Positions 1-7,044 are shown, counted from the stretch's first letter. The stretch is DNA of 16,307 nt from Campylobacteraceae bacterium (GCA_027056615.1 JALUKJ010000030.1:1-16307); one strand, 5' to 3'. The notes: generated from the sequence alone by a model not told the origin. Numbers and translations: made by a program.

Positions 1-139
1 CTTTTTGATGAGCTTCTAGGGCTACTATCTCATTGTTACAGAGGATTAATGCTCCAACAGCTGGGTTTGGGTAGGTTCTTAGTTGGTACTGCCATGCTTT
101 TTTTAGGGCTTGGGTCATGTAGGTTTTATTTGAGTTCAT
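1..139 (-). CDS. ribD: RibD N-terminal fragment (riboflavin deaminase/reductase), cut by window edge
   Basis: Only the first 46 codons are inside the window. They read MNSNKTYMTQALKKAWQYQL, then a YPNPAVGALIL segment, and end near EAHQK. The PNPxVGA motif followed by a His is the start of the cytidine-deaminase-like domain of RibD, which deaminates the diaminohydroxy-pyrimidine intermediate in riboflavin synthesis. A second, reductase domain would be expected beyond the left edge. The ATG at 139 has a good Shine-Dalgarno (CAGGAGACC) directly upstream, so this start is firm. The His in EAHQK should be the first zinc ligand of the deaminase. The CAE and PCxxxGRTPPC zinc motifs that would confirm it lie outside the window, so the call rests on the N-terminal signature only. 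Confidence 0.82.
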   Translation of the reverse strand, partial: MNSNKTYMTQALKKAWQYQLRTYPNPAVGALILCNNEIVALEAHQK

Positions 140-149
140 TTGGTCTCCT

Positions 150-173
150 GTAGGGTGCGATTACCATCGCACC
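150..173 (+). repeat. GTAG-footed hairpin repeat (REP-like), unit A1
   Basis: GTAG is followed by an 8-base perfect stem, GGTGCGAT (154-161) and ATCGCACC (166-173), with loop TACC. The layout of a GTAG foot plus a hairpin matches REP elements that are substrates of RAYT transposases. It abuts the ribD ribosome binding site. Confidence 0.7.
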
Positions 174-204
174 GTCAAATAACATTCGCATAAAATAATA
201 ACTC

Positions 205-284
205 GTAGGGTGTAGTCCCCTGACTACACCGACAAAACCAAATGGGCATATATTAAAACGGTGTAGTCGGAGACTACCCCCTAC
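205..284. repeat. Pair of inverted GTAG hairpins (BIME-like), units A2 and A3
   Basis: Unit A2 (205-230) is GTAG plus a 9-base stem, GGTGTAGTC (209-217) and GACTACACC (222-230). Unit A3 (260-284) is nearly the reverse complement: GGTGTAGTC, loop GGA, then GACTAC and CCCCTAC, ending in CTAC, the complement of GTAG. The 29-base spacer has no obvious structure. Two REP units facing each other are the classic layout of a bacterial interspersed mosaic element. The arms differ at a few positions. Confidence 0.75.
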
Positions 285-292
285 AGAAGCTC

Positions 293-580
293 TCATATTA
301 ATCTTAACTCTTCTGAAATATCTTTAACAAGCTTAGAAAATGGTCGCTTTCCTATCTCATCATCACTCACATACCCACCACTTATGAGGCGTTGTAAATC
401 TTCTTCACTCATTCCAAAACCATTAAAACTAGCAAAAATATGTAAAGGGTCAAAAGTACCAACTGGTGTTTTAATTTTTAATGGGTCAAAGAAATTCTTT
501 GACCAAGGATGAAGTGTTACAAATTCCTCATTTTTTATACATTTCTCAAAAAAATTTTTTCTCCAATTTTCATCTTCCAT
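293..580 (-). CDS. Hypothetical 95-residue protein
   Basis: The family is not recognised. The product is a small, soluble, acidic protein with no membrane segment and no cysteine pairs other than a single Cys near residue 14. It is rich in Trp/Phe in the first half (HPWSKNFFDP) and has a helical, Glu/Asp-rich C-terminal half (MSEEDLQRLISGG, then DDEIGKRPFSKLVKDI). The ATG at 580 has a convincing GGGGAGA ribosome binding site 6 bases upstream, which supports real translation. It sits on the same strand as, and downstream of, the nucleotidyltransferase/HEPN pair, but is separated from it by 115 bases carrying a GTAG hairpin, so it may or may not share their transcript. Function is unknown. Confidence 0.6.
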   Translation of the reverse strand: MEDENWRKNFFEKCIKNEEFVTLHPWSKNFFDPLKIKTPVGTFDPLHIFASFNGFGMSEEDLQRLISGGYVSDDEIGKRPFSKLVKDISEELRLI

Positions 581-644
581 TTTATTCTCCCCTTTTTTAA
601 TAAGCCTTTCGGCGAAACTTCCCTCTATACCAATCCCATTTAAC

Positions 645-668
645 GGTGCGTTGAAAACAGCACCCTAC
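645..668 (-). repeat. GTAG-footed hairpin repeat, unit A4
   Basis: On the minus strand it reads GTAG, then GGTGC, a T-rich loop and GCACC, so it is a close relative of unit A1 (stem GGTGCxGTT / AACGCACC with one mismatch). It lies in the gap between the HEPN gene and the 95-residue gene. The rest of that gap (581-644) holds only a tiny GCC-GAAA-GGC hairpin at 604-613. Confidence 0.6.
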
Positions 669-695
669 GAGATATTTACATCAATTCCAAAACAA

Positions 696-1067
696 TTACC
701 CCTCTATCTTCTTCTCAACAAACTCCAAAATCTCTTTAGCCATACCAATAGCCTCATAAACTTCATCATAATCAGGTTCTAAGTAGATGTCAGGGTATCT
801 AAATGCAGTCGCATAAGGAGTTAGATTTTCAGAACACTCATAAAGCTTCTCAAATTCACTATCTATCACACTACAAATTTCAACTAACAACTCAATATCA
901 TGCGTCTTTTTTAGAGGCTCTTTTTTAAAAGCCAAATAACCCTTTAAAGCCTTTTCAGCACACTGTTGAGTATGATAAATAGCCGTATCCATAATTGGGT
1001 CATCACCATCTAAGAGTTTCAACGCAGATTTCAAATCATTATAAGCTTTATATAACCCATACTTCAT
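696..1067 (-). CDS. HEPN domain protein (putative toxin of MNT/HEPN pair)
   Basis: This 123-residue, all-helical protein carries the HEPN-family hallmarks: YHTQQCAEKALKGYLAF around residues 31-47, KTHDIELLVEIC around residues 59-70, and a late TAFRYPD motif near residues 87-93. HEPN proteins encoded beside a minimal nucleotidyltransferase usually act as RNase or toxin components held in check by their partner. The Rx4-6H ribonuclease motif of the HepT branch is not visible; the RYPD segment instead resembles the pfam05168 branch, so RNase activity should not be assumed. The start ATG lies 6 bases after the partner's stop codon and is preceded by GATGGGGT, which suggests translational coupling. 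Alternative: a non-toxic substrate-binding subunit for the nucleotidyltransferase. Confidence 0.85.
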   Translation of the reverse strand: MKYGLYKAYNDLKSALKLLDGDDPIMDTAIYHTQQCAEKALKGYLAFKKEPLKKTHDIELLVEICSVIDSEFEKLYECSENLTPYATAFRYPDIYLEPDYDEVYEAIGMAKEILEFVEKKIEG

Positions 1068-1073
1068 ACCCCA

Positions 1074-1382
1074 TCATATAAGCCTAATCCCCTCTTTGTC
1101 AACCTTATAAAGTAACGAACTAACATCTTTAGAGAGAGTATTAAACTCCTCTTTGGTATAGACCAAAATATCTTTAGCTATCCCTATGCCTCTTAAAGCT
1201 TTAATCCCTTTTATAGCTCGTTTATAAGGTTTTTCATCGCTATGCTCAACCACTACAAGTACATCTACATCACTATCTTTGTTAGGTGTTCCCCATGCAT
1301 AAGAGCCAAATATATAAAGAGATAAAGGATTGTAAGCATTTTGAAGTTTTGTAGTTATATTTTTAAATAGACTCTCTTGCAT
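1074..1382 (-). CDS. Minimal nucleotidyltransferase (MNT, putative antitoxin)
   Basis: This 102-residue protein is of the DNA polymerase beta-like nucleotidyltransferase fold. It shows the family signature GSYAWGTPNKDSDVDVLVVV: Gly26-Ser27, then the catalytic Asp38 and Asp40. A third acidic residue is likely Asp71 in AKDILVYTKEEF. The length is typical of MntA-type proteins. It is the first gene of a two-gene unit with the HEPN gene. In studied MntA-HepT systems the MNT transfers AMP to the HEPN partner and neutralises it; here that is inference, because the HEPN partner lacks the usual target motif. The ATG at 1382 has AAAAGAGGT upstream as ribosome binding site, and a TGTTATAAT extended -10 lies about 22 bases further up. 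Confidence 0.88.
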   Translation of the reverse strand: MQESLFKNITTKLQNAYNPLSLYIFGSYAWGTPNKDSDVDVLVVVEHSDEKPYKRAIKGIKALRGIGIAKDILVYTKEEFNTLSKDVSSLLYKVDKEGIRLI

Positions 1383-1403
1383 TAGAAACCTCTTTTTTCA
1401 CTG

Positions 1404-1412
1404 ATTATAACA
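1404..1412 (-). promoter_or_regulatory. Extended -10 promoter for the MNT/HEPN pair
   Basis: On the minus strand TGT-TATAAT is a perfect extended -10 element, 22 bases before the nucleotidyltransferase start. A TTGATA hexamer is nearby but only 8 bases upstream, which is too close to serve as its -35. Campylobacterota promoters often lack a clear -35. Confidence 0.5.
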
Positions 1413-1458
1413 CATTATATCAAAATCAGCGTTAAGCCCAATTCAATACACGTTTATG

Positions 1459-1841
1459 TTAGCTCTCCAAAACAAACACATCAAAACTCAAAACCTCAAT
1501 ATCATTAACCACCTCATTTGTATCAAGCGTAATCACTCTACACGCTTTGGTATCATCGGTTTTAAAGTATCTAAACGCACCAAGTTCTCTCTTTCTTGTA
1601 TTTGCATACTCTATGTTATACGCCACTTGATAGAGTACTTTTTGACTATAAAAATCAACTTCATGCTTCTCTCTCATATAGGTTACAGACTCATCATTTA
1701 CATAAAGGATATTATAGATTTTGTTTTCTAAAGCTGTTCCTAGATTTATTGAATGTTTTGGGGCGATTTGTAAAAAACCATTATCTTTGACATATATCTT
1801 TTTTGCAGAACCTATTCTCTCTTAAGGATTTTTTCCATCAT
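1459..1841 (-). pseudogene. Remnant of a DUF4143-type AAA ATPase gene (large internal deletion)
   Basis: Reading from 1821 down, an open frame gives ERIGSAKKIYVKDNGF, then INLGTALENKIYNILY, MREKHEVDFYSQKVLYQVAY, TRKRELGAF and VITLDTNEV. This is the C-terminal domain (DUF4143, nuclease-like EVDF) of predicted P-loop ATPases of about 400 residues. Only about 120 C-terminal residues survive. Just upstream, in another frame, 1841-1815 encodes MMEKILKRE followed by TAG, which resembles the usual start of such proteins. Walker A, Walker B and the winged-helix part are absent. The simplest reading is a deletion joining codon 9 to the C-terminal domain out of frame. An ATG at 1677 could start a 72-residue fragment, but it has no good ribosome binding site. 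Confidence 0.75.
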
Positions 1842-1908
1842 ACTTACCTAAAAAATGATATTTTTCGTCGTTATACTTACGAAATATAATATATTTTTAG
1901 GAAGTATG
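1839..1908. repeat. Imperfect inverted repeat upstream of the ATPase remnant
   Basis: The arm at 1839-1867 begins CATACTTACCTAAAAAATG and ends TTTTTCG. The reverse complement of the arm at 1880-1908 begins CATACTTCCTAAAAATA and ends ATTTCG, a close match with one base shift. The 12-base centre contains GTTATACTT. It covers the 5' region of the ATPase remnant and the 3' flank of rimP, so it may be an operator or promoter of the dead gene, a hairpin terminator for rimP, or a repeat unit. Confidence 0.5.
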
Positions 1909-1922
1909 GAGAATTTTGTAGC

Positions 1923-2363
1923 TTATTTCGCCTTATTCCACTCAAAATAGGTCTTAGCCTTAGAGATCTTGTTGTACTCAAATCGTACATCTTCACCCTT
2001 TTTAGCAATAGTAAAACCACGCTCATCAGCAGAGGTAATCTCACCTTTTTCTTTGTCGCCACCGTGGATTTTGAACTTTACACGTTCACCCACAGCTGAC
2101 ATAAAGTGTCTTGGCTCTTCTAGTTTACGCTCAATTCCTGGTGAGCTTACTTCAAGAAAATAAGCACCATGCATTGGAGGATTAACATCAAAAAAGACAG
2201 AGAGTTCATGAGAAATATCAGCACAAAGGTCAAGGGTTACCCCCTCTTCATTGGTAATATAGACTCTGTAAATAGTATTTCCATCTTCTTGAACTGTCTC
2301 TGTTCCATAAAAGTCTGCACCATTGGCTTTAACAATTTTTTCTATCTGTTCGTTAAGACTCAT
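1923..2363 (-). CDS. rimP: Ribosome maturation factor RimP
   Basis: RimP binds the 30S subunit and is needed for late maturation around the 16S central pseudoknot. The protein has the N-terminal alpha/beta domain (LNEQIEKIVKANGADFYG, then YRVYITNEEGVTLDLCADIS) and the hallmark YFLEVSSPGIERKLEEPRHF. An SH3-like C-terminal domain follows, with VKFKIHGGDKEKGEITSADE. A length of about 146 residues is normal. I chose the ATG at 2363 because AAGGA lies 8 bases upstream. An ATG at 2372 would add three residues but sits directly against the Shine-Dalgarno. The gene overlaps the end of rbfA by 11 bases, so translation is probably coupled. It is the last gene of the translation cluster. Confidence 0.95.
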   Translation of the reverse strand: MSLNEQIEKIVKANGADFYGTETVQEDGNTIYRVYITNEEGVTLDLCADISHELSVFFDVNPPMHGAYFLEVSSPGIERKLEEPRHFMSAVGERVKFKIHGGDKEKGEITSADERGFTIAKKGEDVRFEYNKISKAKTYFEWNKAK

Positions 2364-2730
2364 CTGATTCATCCTTTTTCTTTCGTTCTGCTATCTCTTT
2401 AAAAAGTGCTTCTATTTTTGAGATTTCTTCTAGTTGATTGTCAAACTCAAAAGTAAATTTTGGGGCTTTATACCACCCTTCGCTCTCTCTAATATATGTA
2501 GAGAGGAATCCTGAAACAGTTCGTAGTTGTTTTAAGGCTTCACTCTGCTCTTTTTCATTTAAATAGGATTTGTCTAAGTATACTTTTGCATCGTAACGAC
2601 CTCTTGAACAGACAACTTCTGTTACAGAGAGACCATTGATACGGTTGTCATTCATGGTTGAAAGTGCTTCTGGAATTAGCTCTACTAAGCGTGACTCCGT
2701 TCTCTTTCTTTTTATCTCTTCTTCTCTCAT
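2353..2730 (-). CDS. rbfA: 30S ribosome-binding factor RbfA
   Basis: RbfA associates with free 30S subunits and helps process and fold the 5' helix of 16S rRNA. The 125-residue protein begins MREEEIKRKRTESRLVELIP and contains VTEVVCSRGRYDAKVYLD and YKAPKFTFEFDNQLEEISKIE, the single KH-like fold of this family in its Campylobacterota form. The C-terminus is charged (KKKDESDES). AGGGA lies 6 bases before the ATG. Its stop lies inside the start region of rimP. The gene normally follows infB closely; here a 286-base repeat-filled gap separates them, so it may depend on read-through or on a promoter within that gap. Confidence 0.95.
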   Translation of the reverse strand: MREEEIKRKRTESRLVELIPEALSTMNDNRINGLSVTEVVCSRGRYDAKVYLDKSYLNEKEQSEALKQLRTVSGFLSTYIRESEGWYKAPKFTFEFDNQLEEISKIEALFKEIAERKKKDESDES

Positions 2731-2750
2731 TTTTTTCCCTAAATAGTTCG

Positions 2751-2905
2751 GGTGTAAACACCAATGCTATTGAATTAAGCCCAAATCCTGTAGGTTCGAT
2801 TTTATCGAACAAAAAATTGAAGCCCATAAAACAATCCGTTCGATGAAATCGAACCTACAATTTTTGAATATTTATTCCTTAATTAATTGGTATTGGTGTA
2901 AACAC
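2751..2905. repeat. Composite palindromic element flanked by GGTGTAAACAC, holding a GTAG hairpin pair
   Basis: Two exact 11-base copies of GGTGTAAACAC (2751-2761 and 2895-2905) lie in direct orientation. The flanks are also inverted relative to each other: ACACCAAT (2758-2765) pairs with ATTGGTGT (2892-2899), and TTGAATTAAG pairs with CTTAATTAA further in. Nested inside are two 21-base inverted GTAG hairpins, at 2790-2810 (GTAGGTTCGAT ... ATCGAAC) and 2838-2858 (its reverse complement with one base change). The whole could fold into one long cruciform. It lies in the infB-rbfA gap, where these genes normally touch. Confidence 0.75.
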
Positions 2906-3006
2906 GCCGATTCCGAAAATGCAAATTGCATATAAGGAACCGATGGCTTCAGCCTCGTTATTTTACTATCGTTCCCAACGTCCTCATTGGGAATGTATGG
3001 GAACGA
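2906..3006. repeat. Second cluster of small palindromes in the infB-rbfA gap
   Basis: Three palindromes follow each other: ATGCAAATTGCAT (2919-2931), GGCTTCAGCC (2945-2954), and TCGTTCCC (2969-2976) pairing with GGGAACGA (2999-3006). The last has an inner alternative TTCCCAA (2972-2978) with TTGGGAA (2987-2993). The CGTTCCCAACG ... GGGAACG unit resembles interspersed repeats of the REP type. It ends 10 bases before the infB stop codon, so it could also fold in the infB 3' end and act as an attenuator or RNA-stability element. Confidence 0.6.
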
Positions 3007-3016
3007 GTTAACTAGA

Positions 3017-5860
3017 CTAATCTAATTTTACTTGCTCTTCTACCATTTTGAAGGTTTCAATTACATCGCCCTCTTTAATGTCATTGTAGTTGTTAAGCAT
3101 GATACCACACTCAAATCCATTTTTAACCTCTCTAACATCATCGTTAAAGCGTTTAAGAGAAGAGATTGTAGTTGTGTAAATAACAACACCATCACGAATA
3201 AGTCTAGCACCTGCATTACGAACAATTGTTCCATCAGATACTTTACAACCTGCAATAGTTCCAACTTTAGCTACAGTAAATGTCTCACGAACTTCAGCTT
3301 GACCTGTTACCTCTTCAGAGATAGTAGGACTCATCATACCACCAAGAAGTGCTTTAACATCATCAAGAAGTTCATAGATGATTGAGTAAGTTTTAATCTC
3401 AACACCAAGCTCTTTTGCTTTTTTCTTAACAGAACCTGTAGGTCTAACGTTGAAACCTAAGATAATAGAGTGTTCAGAAGCATCTGCTAGTTGAACATCT
3501 GACTCTGTAACACCACCTACACCTTCATGAATAATATCAACTTTAACCTCTTCATTTTTAAGGTCAGACAATGTACCTTTAATAGCTTCAAGAGAACCTT
3601 GAACATCAGCCTTAATGATAACAGGAAGTGCTTTAAGGTTACCCTCTGCAATTATTGCAGAGAGGTCATCTATAGTAACTTTTGTACTACGAGACAACTC
3701 TTTTGTTCTTGCATATTCTGCTCGTTTATCTGCCAACTCTCTTGCCTCTTTTTCAGAGTCCATTACTACAAGTACATCACCTGCCATTGGTACAGCTGAA
3801 AGACCAACAACAGCAGCAGGAGTACTAGGTCCAATAGCTTTAGTTCGTGTTCCATCATCTAAGATGAGTGTTTTAACCTTACCAAATGTTGTTCCAAGAA
3901 CAAATGGGTCACCAATAGAGAGCGTACCATTTTGAACAATAATATTTGCCGTAGCACCAAAACCTTTTTCTAAAGAGGCTTCAACAACAACTGCTTTTGC
4001 ATTTCTATTTGGGTCTGCTTGAAGTTCAAGTACCTCTGCTGTAAGCAGTAGTGTCTCAAGAAGGTCATCAATTCCCTCACCCGTATGTGCAGATACAGGA
4101 ACGAACTCATAATCTCCACCCCATTCAGCAGGAGTAATTTCTAGTTCAGCCAATTGACTTTTTACTAACTCAGGGTTTGCTGATTCTTTATCCATTTTGT
4201 TAATGGCAACAACAATTGGAACACCTGCTGCTTTAGCATGAGAGACAGCTTCTCTTGTTTGCTGTTTTACACCATCATCGGCTGCCACAACAATAATAAC
4301 AATATCAGTTGCCTGAGCTCCACGTGAACGCATCTCAGTAAAAGCTGCGTGACCTGGAGTATCTATAAATGAAATCTTTTTACCATTTTTTTCAACTTGG
4401 TAAGCACCAACGTGTTGTGTAATTCCACCAGCTTCCTTATCTGCTACTTTTGTTTGACGAATTTTATCAAGTAGTGATGTTTTACCATGGTCAACATGAC
4501 CCATAATGGTAATAACTGGAGGTCTTTCTGTTGGATTTTCATCCTCTTGTGCATCATATACTTTTACATAATCAAGTGCATCAAGTGGGTCAATAGTATG
4601 TACTTCAACATCAAACTCTTCTGCAAGAATTTCAATAGAATCTTTATCTAAAAAGTCATTTTGTGTAAACATAGTTCCAAGATTAAATAGAACTTTAATT
4701 ACTTCACCAGTTGAACGACCAACCTTTTCAGCAAACTCATAAACTCTTACATTTTCAGGAATCTCTACTGATGTAATATTTCCTACAGACTCTTCTTTAA
4801 TATATTTTTTACGTTTTCCACCACGTCTAAGTCCAGATGGTCTACGTCTATGTCCACCTGTTCGTCCACGATTCTGTTGTTGTCCACCAGCAGCAGCTCT
4901 TTTTTTAGCCTCTTCTTTACGTTTCGCTTCTTGACGCATCATATCTTCATAAATATTTTTGTCAGAGAAGTCAAGCATTAGTACTTCTGGCTCTTCTTCA
5001 ACTTCAGTAACTTGATTACGTCCATAATGATTTCCAAAACCTGCATTGGACATAAAGTCAAGTTTCTGACCTGTATCTTTTGCTGTAGCAACTCTTTTTG
5101 TTTTCTTTTTAGAAGGTGGCGTTGGCATACCTGCTGGTCTCTTTTTAGGAGTTACTTCTACAGGTTTACGCTCTTCTACAATTCTTATTCTAGGCTTATC
5201 TCTGTCAGCTTTTTTAACAACAGTAATACCAATACGTTTACGTCTTGCTTTTGGCTTTTCATCTACTGGAATTTCTTCAACTTTTTCTTCAGTTTTTTCT
5301 GGGACTTTCTCTTCAGAAACTATCTCTTCTGTAGATTTTTTTTCAATAGTTTTTTCTTCTGTCACTTTCTCTTCTGTAGGTGCTACTACTTCAACTTTTT
5401 CGTCACTTACTGTTTCAACTATAGGTGTTTCTACCTCTTCTTTTACTATTTCAACTTCTTTTTTCTTTTTAGGGGTAGCTGTAATAGAACCTCTTCTCAT
5501 AGGTTTTTTAGCTGTTTTTCTAGCTTTTTTCTTAGAAGTTTCTACGCTCTTTTTAGCAACTTTTTCAACACTTTCAGAAGATTTTTCTTCTTGAGCCTTA
5601 GAGTCTTCTTTTATTGGTTTTTCAACTTTACTAGTCTCTTCTTTAACTACTTTTGCTTTTTTAACTATAGTAGGTTTGAGTATTTTAGCTTTTGGCTTAG
5701 CACCACTAATAAAATATTCTATCAATACACCAGCTTCTTCAATAGTTACTGTACTATTAGCTGCTTTTACATCATAACCTAACTCTTTAGCTTTCTCAAT
5801 AAGTACTGCATTTGATGCACCTGCCTCATTTGCAATCTCTTGGATTTTAACTCTATCCAT
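3017..5860 (-). CDS. infB: Translation initiation factor IF-2
   Basis: IF-2 is the GTPase that brings initiator fMet-tRNA to the 30S subunit and promotes subunit joining. The 947-residue protein starts with a short IF2-N helix domain ([17 protein letters not shown]). A long low-complexity linker, about residues 55-350, is dominated by Lys, Glu, Val and Thr runs with Arg/Gly-rich patches. A second IF2-N-like segment lies near residue 365 ([20 protein letters not shown]). The G domain has GHVDHGKT near residue 453, DTPGH near 500 and NKMD near 552, followed by domains II, III and the fMet-tRNA-binding C-terminal domain. The ATG has AAAGGAG 10 bases upstream, within ylxR, and overlaps the ylxR stop by 8 bases. 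The linker is long but within the family range. Confidence 0.98.
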   Translation of the reverse strand: MDRVKIQEIANEAGASNAVLIEKAKELGYDVKAANSTVTIEEAGVLIEYFISGAKPKAKILKPTIVKKAKVVKEETSKVEKPIKEDSKAQEEKSSESVEKVAKKSVETSKKKARKTAKKPMRRGSITATPKKKKEVEIVKEEVETPIVETVSDEKVEVVAPTEEKVTEEKTIEKKSTEEIVSEEKVPEKTEEKVEEIPVDEKPKARRKRIGITVVKKADRDKPRIRIVEERKPVEVTPKKRPAGMPTPPSKKKTKRVATAKDTGQKLDFMSNAGFGNHYGRNQVTEVEEEPEVLMLDFSDKNIYEDMMRQEAKRKEEAKKRAAAGGQQQNRGRTGGHRRRPSGLRRGGKRKKYIKEESVGNITSVEIPENVRVYEFAEKVGRSTGEVIKVLFNLGTMFTQNDFLDKDSIEILAEEFDVEVHTIDPLDALDYVKVYDAQEDENPTERPPVITIMGHVDHGKTSLLDKIRQTKVADKEAGGITQHVGAYQVEKNGKKISFIDTPGHAAFTEMRSRGAQATDIVIIVVAADDGVKQQTREAVSHAKAAGVPIVVAINKMDKESANPELVKSQLAELEITPAEWGGDYEFVPVSAHTGEGIDDLLETLLLTAEVLELQADPNRNAKAVVVEASLEKGFGATANIIVQNGTLSIGDPFVLGTTFGKVKTLILDDGTRTKAIGPSTPAAVVGLSAVPMAGDVLVVMDSEKEARELADKRAEYARTKELSRSTKVTIDDLSAIIAEGNLKALPVIIKADVQGSLEAIKGTLSDLKNEEVKVDIIHEGVGGVTESDVQLADASEHSIILGFNVRPTGSVKKKAKELGVEIKTYSIIYELLDDVKALLGGMMSPTISEEVTGQAEVRETFTVAKVGTIAGCKVSDGTIVRNAGARLIRDGVVIYTTTISSLKRFNDDVREVKNGFECGIMLNNYNDIKEGDVIETFKMVEEQVKLD

Positions 5861-6104
5861 TCTTATCTAACTCCTTTAAATACTTAACAAACTGTTCACT
5901 ATCTTCACTTGTGAGTCGAAAACGTTTTATTAAACCTTTTACTTTTTTTTCGTTTTCACGACAACCATTACAAAGGTAAAAACTTCGACCCTGTCCCGAA
6001 TAAGGAAAAATGTTACTGTTTTTCTCTTGTAGGCGAAGTAATTTTTGTTGAGGTTCTCGTTCTCTACATGTTATGCACATGCGTACTGGTTCATTTTTTC
6101 GCAT
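5853..6104 (-). CDS. ylxR: YlxR (DUF448) RNA-binding protein
   Basis: This small basic protein sits beside infB in most bacteria and is a predicted RNA binder; YlxR has been linked to RNase P and to transcriptional control in Firmicutes, but its role here is unproven. It begins [20 protein letters not shown], with the CxxC motif of the family, then LLRLQ, a GRSFYLC segment and NGCRENEKK. This gives a second Cys pair that could complete a metal site. I chose the ATG at 6104, which gives the usual short lead before RMCITC. A TTG at 6116 in the same frame would add four residues (MGII). Neither start has a strong Shine-Dalgarno, so coupling to thrB, which ends 21 bases upstream, is likely. Confidence 0.88.
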   Translation of the reverse strand: MRKNEPVRMCITCREREPQQKLLRLQEKNSNIFPYSGQGRSFYLCNGCRENEKKVKGLIKRFRLTSEDSEQFVKYLKELDKNG

Positions 6105-6125
6105 AATTATACCCAACTTTTGTTA

Positions 6126-7007
6126 TTAACTCTTTGAAGTGACACCATAATTGTCAAGAGTTTTAGTAAAGACCCTAAATTTAGGGAATTTCCTTGCCAA
6201 AGCTTGATGAATTTTTGGTGCATCATCAGCATAACAGAGGGTAAAAAAGGTTGAGCCTGAACCTGAAAGTGTACTCATTAACGCACCATTTGCAAGTGCT
6301 GTTTTTTGTACTTCAAAAAGTTCTGGCATCTGCTTCATTCTTCTTGTCTGGTGAATCATATCTTTAGAGGCAATTTTAAGTAAATCCCAAGACTCAGTCA
6401 TAAACAGTGCCGTCATAAAAGAGGAGCGAGATAGTGAATAGACCATCTCCTCTGTTCTATACAAGTCAGGTAAAACATTACGTGATTTTGCTGTAGAGAT
6501 AGTTTTATTTGGAATAACTAAAACAGCCCGTAAATATTCAGGAGTTTTTCGCTTTTTTGAGTAGACCTTTTTATCTTCTACACAAGCAACATTAAATCCA
6601 CCCATTACAGCAGGGGTAATATTATCAGGGTGAGGTTCATACTCTAGTGCTAAATTTAAAATTTTACGCTTATTATAACGTTCACCAGCTGCTACATAAG
6701 AGGCTGTTAATGCTGCTGTAATAACAGCTGATGAAGAGCCTAATCCCCTAGAAATAGGGATACGATTGGTAAATTCAAATCTAAAATTGTCTCGTTTTCC
6801 TTTTATTTTTTCATACTCTTTATTGAAAATGTTCATAAAGAGGATATTTTTACGAATATGAGGATTCTCTGCACCCTCTCCACGGGTAGAAACAGAGAAG
6901 AAACGAGAAGGTTTAATGGTTACTTCATTACGAAAATTAATTGAAAGTCCAAGGGTATCAAACCCTGGTCCAAGATTGGCTGACGTTGCTGGTACTGATA
7001 CAAACAA
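6126..7007 (-). CDS. thrB: Homoserine kinase (GHMP family)
   Basis: It phosphorylates homoserine with ATP, the penultimate step of threonine synthesis. The 293-residue protein starts with VPATSANLGPGFDTLGLS (residues 5-22), the N-terminal signature of bacterial ThrB. The GHMP ATP-binding loop is PISRGLGSSSAVITAAL (residues 84-100). Near the C-terminus MSTLSGSGSTFFTLC is the third GHMP motif. The start codon is TTG at 7007, supported by a strong GGGGAG 5 bases upstream; an ATG at 7031 is out of frame with it. It lies 37 bases after tsaB and before ylxR. The placement of a threonine gene next to infB is typical for the phylum, and a TTG start with a strong ribosome binding site suggests tuned translation. 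Confidence 0.93.
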   Translation of the reverse strand: MFVSVPATSANLGPGFDTLGLSINFRNEVTIKPSRFFSVSTRGEGAENPHIRKNILFMNIFNKEYEKIKGKRDNFRFEFTNRIPISRGLGSSSAVITAALTASYVAAGERYNKRKILNLALEYEPHPDNITPAVMGGFNVACVEDKKVYSKKRKTPEYLRAVLVIPNKTISTAKSRNVLPDLYRTEEMVYSLSRSSFMTALFMTESWDLLKIASKDMIHQTRRMKQMPELFEVQKTALANGALMSTLSGSGSTFFTLCYADDAPKIHQALARKFPKFRVFTKTLDNYGVTSKS

Positions 7008-7044
7008 AAGTTCTCCCCTTTGCTGATGTCATAATTTTAAATAA

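Noticed and set aside
150..284. Possible CRISPR array
   Set aside because: Units are few, differ in sequence, alternate in orientation and have unequal spacing; they fit GTAG hairpin repeats instead, and no cas gene is present.
1456..1790. Plus-strand open frames opposite the ATPase remnant
   Set aside because: The minus-strand frame matches a DUF4143 C-terminal domain; the plus-strand translations look like AT-rich noise.
2751..2905. GGTGTAAACAC direct repeats as a simple target-site duplication of one insertion
   Set aside because: The flanks also pair as inverted repeats beyond the 11 bases, which points to ends of a palindromic element rather than a duplicated target.
3032..3385. Plus-strand open frame opposite the end of infB
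   Set aside because: It is wholly inside a conserved gene on the other strand and has no motif or ribosome binding site.
5012..5782. A 256-codon open frame on the plus strand, rich in Phe, Ser and Cys
   Set aside because: It is the antisense of the Lys/Glu-rich linker of IF-2; biased codons there remove stops from the opposite strand. It has no ribosome binding site and an implausible composition.
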